Assembly: GCF_009729555.1 (NCBI RefSeq)
Contig: NZ_WODC01000001.1
Coordinates: 62,001-126,000 of the forward strand
DNA length: 64,000 bases
Direction of reading: 5' to 3'
DNA from: Pseudodesulfovibrio alkaliphilus
GTDB lineage: Bacteria > Desulfobacterota > Desulfovibrionia > Desulfovibrionales > Desulfovibrionaceae
In this document: positions 62,584-64,000 of the stretch, in pieces
How positions within the stretch are numbered: the stretch's first letter is position 1
Layout: every line of letters begins with the position of its first letter
Notes under the pieces: generated by a model
Told to the model about the DNA's origin: nothing
Seen by the model: the letters and a program-made list of their open reading frames with translations, nothing else
Databases searched by the model: none
Position numbers and translations under genes: made by a program

Positions 62584-64000
62584 ATGGCAGACGGAACATA
62601 CTCCTCTGGTTCGATCAATTTCTCCGGCCTGGGAAACGGCACGGACTTCAACAAGCTCATCGAGGGGCTCCTTGATGTCGAGCGCAAACGTATCACCCGG
62701 CTTGAAAACTGGAAAAGCTCCTGGCAGCAAAAGAACGACCAGTTCTCCGCCCTCAACACGCAGATGCTCAACCTCAAGACAACCCTTGAGGAGTTCGACA
62801 CTGTCGATGAATTTCTGAAGAAGGTCGTGACCAGCACCGACACCACGCGGCTCACGGCCACGGCCACGAGCAAGGCGCTGGAGACCAACGCCACCATCGA
62901 AATCGGCCAGCTCGCGTCCAACGATGTGCTCATCACGGCCTCGGGAGCCAGCTCGCTGAGCACCGCCATCACCTCGACCAACACGTTCTTCAAATTCTCG
63001 TACGCTGGCGAGACATACACCATCAACGACATCCCGGCGGGAACAACCCTCGAGAACTTCGTCAATATCATCAACAGCCACCCCGACTCCCGCAGCCGCA
63101 TCCGGGCCTCCACAGTGTACGACGGCTCGGTCTACCATCTGCAGATCAGCGGGCTCGACCAGGGCAGCGAAAACCAGCTGGTCATCTCGGACGAAGGCGA
63201 CATCATCTTCGGCGGTTCCTCCTTCCGCGAGACGCAAAACGCGGTCAACGCGCAAATCCGGGTCAACGGTTTTCCCTCTGCGGGCGGCGGCTGGATAGAG
63301 CGTTCGTCCAACTCCATTACTGACGTGCTCGAAGGACTCACCCTCAACCTGCACGACGCCGAGCCGGGCCGCACCATCAAACTGACCACGACCACGGACA
63401 CGGCGGGGATCCGCGGGACCATCGACAAATTCGTCAGCTCGGTCAACGAGATCCGCGCCCAGATCATCAAGCTGACCAAGGTCAACGACGACGGCGAGGG
63501 CTCCATCCTCACCGGCAACTACGGCGTTGACATGATCGCCCAAAAACTCAAGAACATCACGGCCGACATCGGAATCGGCTTCACGGTTTGGGACCCGGAG
63601 AACATGACCGGAGACCGATTCTCGGCCCTTTCCCAGCTTGGCATCATGACCGACGCGGAACAGGGTTCCCCAACCTACGGTCTGCTCAAGATCAATGAGG
63701 ACATGTTTGAAAAGGCCATGGCCGAGAACGATCCCGAGGCCATTGCCAAGCTCTTTGCAGCCAACAACTTCGGCGAAAGCCAGTCCCCTGATTTTACCTT
63801 CTCATCCCTGATCGAAGGCACCACCAAACCCGGCGCCTACAAGGTGGAGGTGGTCAGCGACGGCACCAAGATCATCAGCGCCACCATCAACGGCGAAGAG
63901 GCATCCATCGACGGGTGGGAAATCACAGGCAAGTCGGGCAATGCGCTGGGCATGGCCGTGCGCCTTGACAACATCTCGGCCGGAACCCACTCGGGGACAG
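62584..64000 (+). CDS. fliD: Flagellar hook-associated protein 2 (filament cap), N-terminal part
   Basis: An open frame from ATG 62584 (AGGA seven bases upstream) to the window end without a stop, 472 codons visible. The N-terminus has the FliD pattern FSGLGNGTDFNKLIEGLLDVERKRI followed by a long helix (WQQKNDQFSALNTQMLNLKTTLEEF). The middle has FliD_N/FliD_C elements, LQISGLDQGSENQLVISD and GIRGTIDKFVSSVNEIRAQI, and a later SALSQLGIMTD with EKAMAENDPEAIAKLFAA. FliD caps the growing filament and folds flagellin. The C-terminal end is outside the window. Confidence 0.95.
   Translation, partial: MADGTYSSGSINFSGLGNGTDFNKLIEGLLDVERKRITRLENWKSSWQQKNDQFSALNTQMLNLKTTLEEFDTVDEFLKKVVTSTDTTRLTATATSKALETNATIEIGQLASNDVLITASGASSLSTAITSTNTFFKFSYAGETYTINDIPAGTTLENFVNIINSHPDSRSRIRASTVYDGSVYHLQISGLDQGSENQLVISDEGDIIFGGSSFRETQNAVNAQIRVNGFPSAGGGWIERSSNSITDVLEGLTLNLHDAEPGRTIKLTTTTDTAGIRGTIDKFVSSVNEIRAQIIKLTKVNDDGEGSILTGNYGVDMIAQKLKNITADIGIGFTVWDPENMTGDRFSALSQLGIMTDAEQGSPTYGLLKINEDMFEKAMAENDPEAIAKLFAANNFGESQSPDFTFSSLIEGTTKPGAYKVEVVSDGTKIISATINGEEASIDGWEITGKSGNALGMAVRLDNISAGTHSGT

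Noticed and set aside
1-64000. Prophage, integron, CRISPR or defence island
   Set aside because: No integrase, transposase, repeat-spacer array or Cas, restriction or toxin-antitoxin genes could be seen; all genes fit a core chromosome.

Overview
This is a continuous stretch of ordinary bacterial chromosome with dense coding on both strands. I see no insertion sequence, integrase, CRISPR array, rRNA or tRNA. High-GC codon use, split-subunit glycine decarboxylase (gcvH-gcvPA-gcvPB-lpd), NikR, FolE2, a glucose-phosphate mutase next to a methyl-accepting protein, a second-type DnaA and many small lineage-restricted proteins all suggest a motile member of the Desulfovibrionaceae (sulfate reducers), most likely Pseudodesulfovibrio or a close relative. 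The taxonomic call is inference from gene content and order; no 16S gene is present.

Layout. 1-7 kb (all minus): the end of a secreted protein, a receiver-less sigma-54 activator, a periplasmic binding protein, an FAD oxidoreductase, a lone flagellar rod-like protein, folE2, nikR and a methyltransferase. 7.2-11.8 kb (plus): glycine cleavage operon without gcvT. 11.8-16.9 kb: an SDR, a YhcH-family protein, several orphan proteins, a CyuA-type cysteine desulfidase/serine dehydratase. 17-21.6 kb (minus): RNase J, PlsC and an EF-G-like GTPase. 21.9-24 kb (plus): a translationally coupled ParB-like plus SPL-like radical SAM pair. 24-28 kb: divergent pgm and MCP. 28-34.8 kb: TPR, DUF3592, response regulator, gmhA, purU, a 547-residue orphan, an HD hydrolase. 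35-39.5 kb: an RND efflux adaptor and pump. 39.6-42.9 kb: orphan and Cys-rich small proteins plus a potassium-channel-like protein. 42.9-53.7 kb (plus): argC, a glycosyltransferase, then the conserved rpsB-tsf-pyrH-frr-uppS-cdsA-dxr-rseP-tsaB run. 53.8-56.5 kb (minus): a divergent DnaA and thyX, separated by a 624-bp AT-rich spacer. 56.6-64 kb: DUF2721, a kinase-like protein with a broken P-loop, a phospholipase-C-like protein, an AsmA-like protein, then a CgeB-type glycosyltransferase, flagellin and fliD (cut by the window end).

How the parts work together. Translation and envelope building dominate the 45.8-53.7 kb run: ribosome assembly, elongation and recycling, UMP supply, undecaprenyl and phospholipid precursors, the isoprenoid entry step and site-2 proteolysis. 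The glycine system, purU and folE2 connect to one-carbon/folate metabolism. The right edge is a flagellar filament locus with a very clear sigma-28 promoter. The items most worth a second look are the DnaA paralog with a changed DNA-recognition residue and its AT-rich upstream region, the ParB-like/SPL-like pair whose SPL member seems to lack the catalytic cysteine of true spore photoproduct lyase, and a structured leader RNA in front of rpsB.
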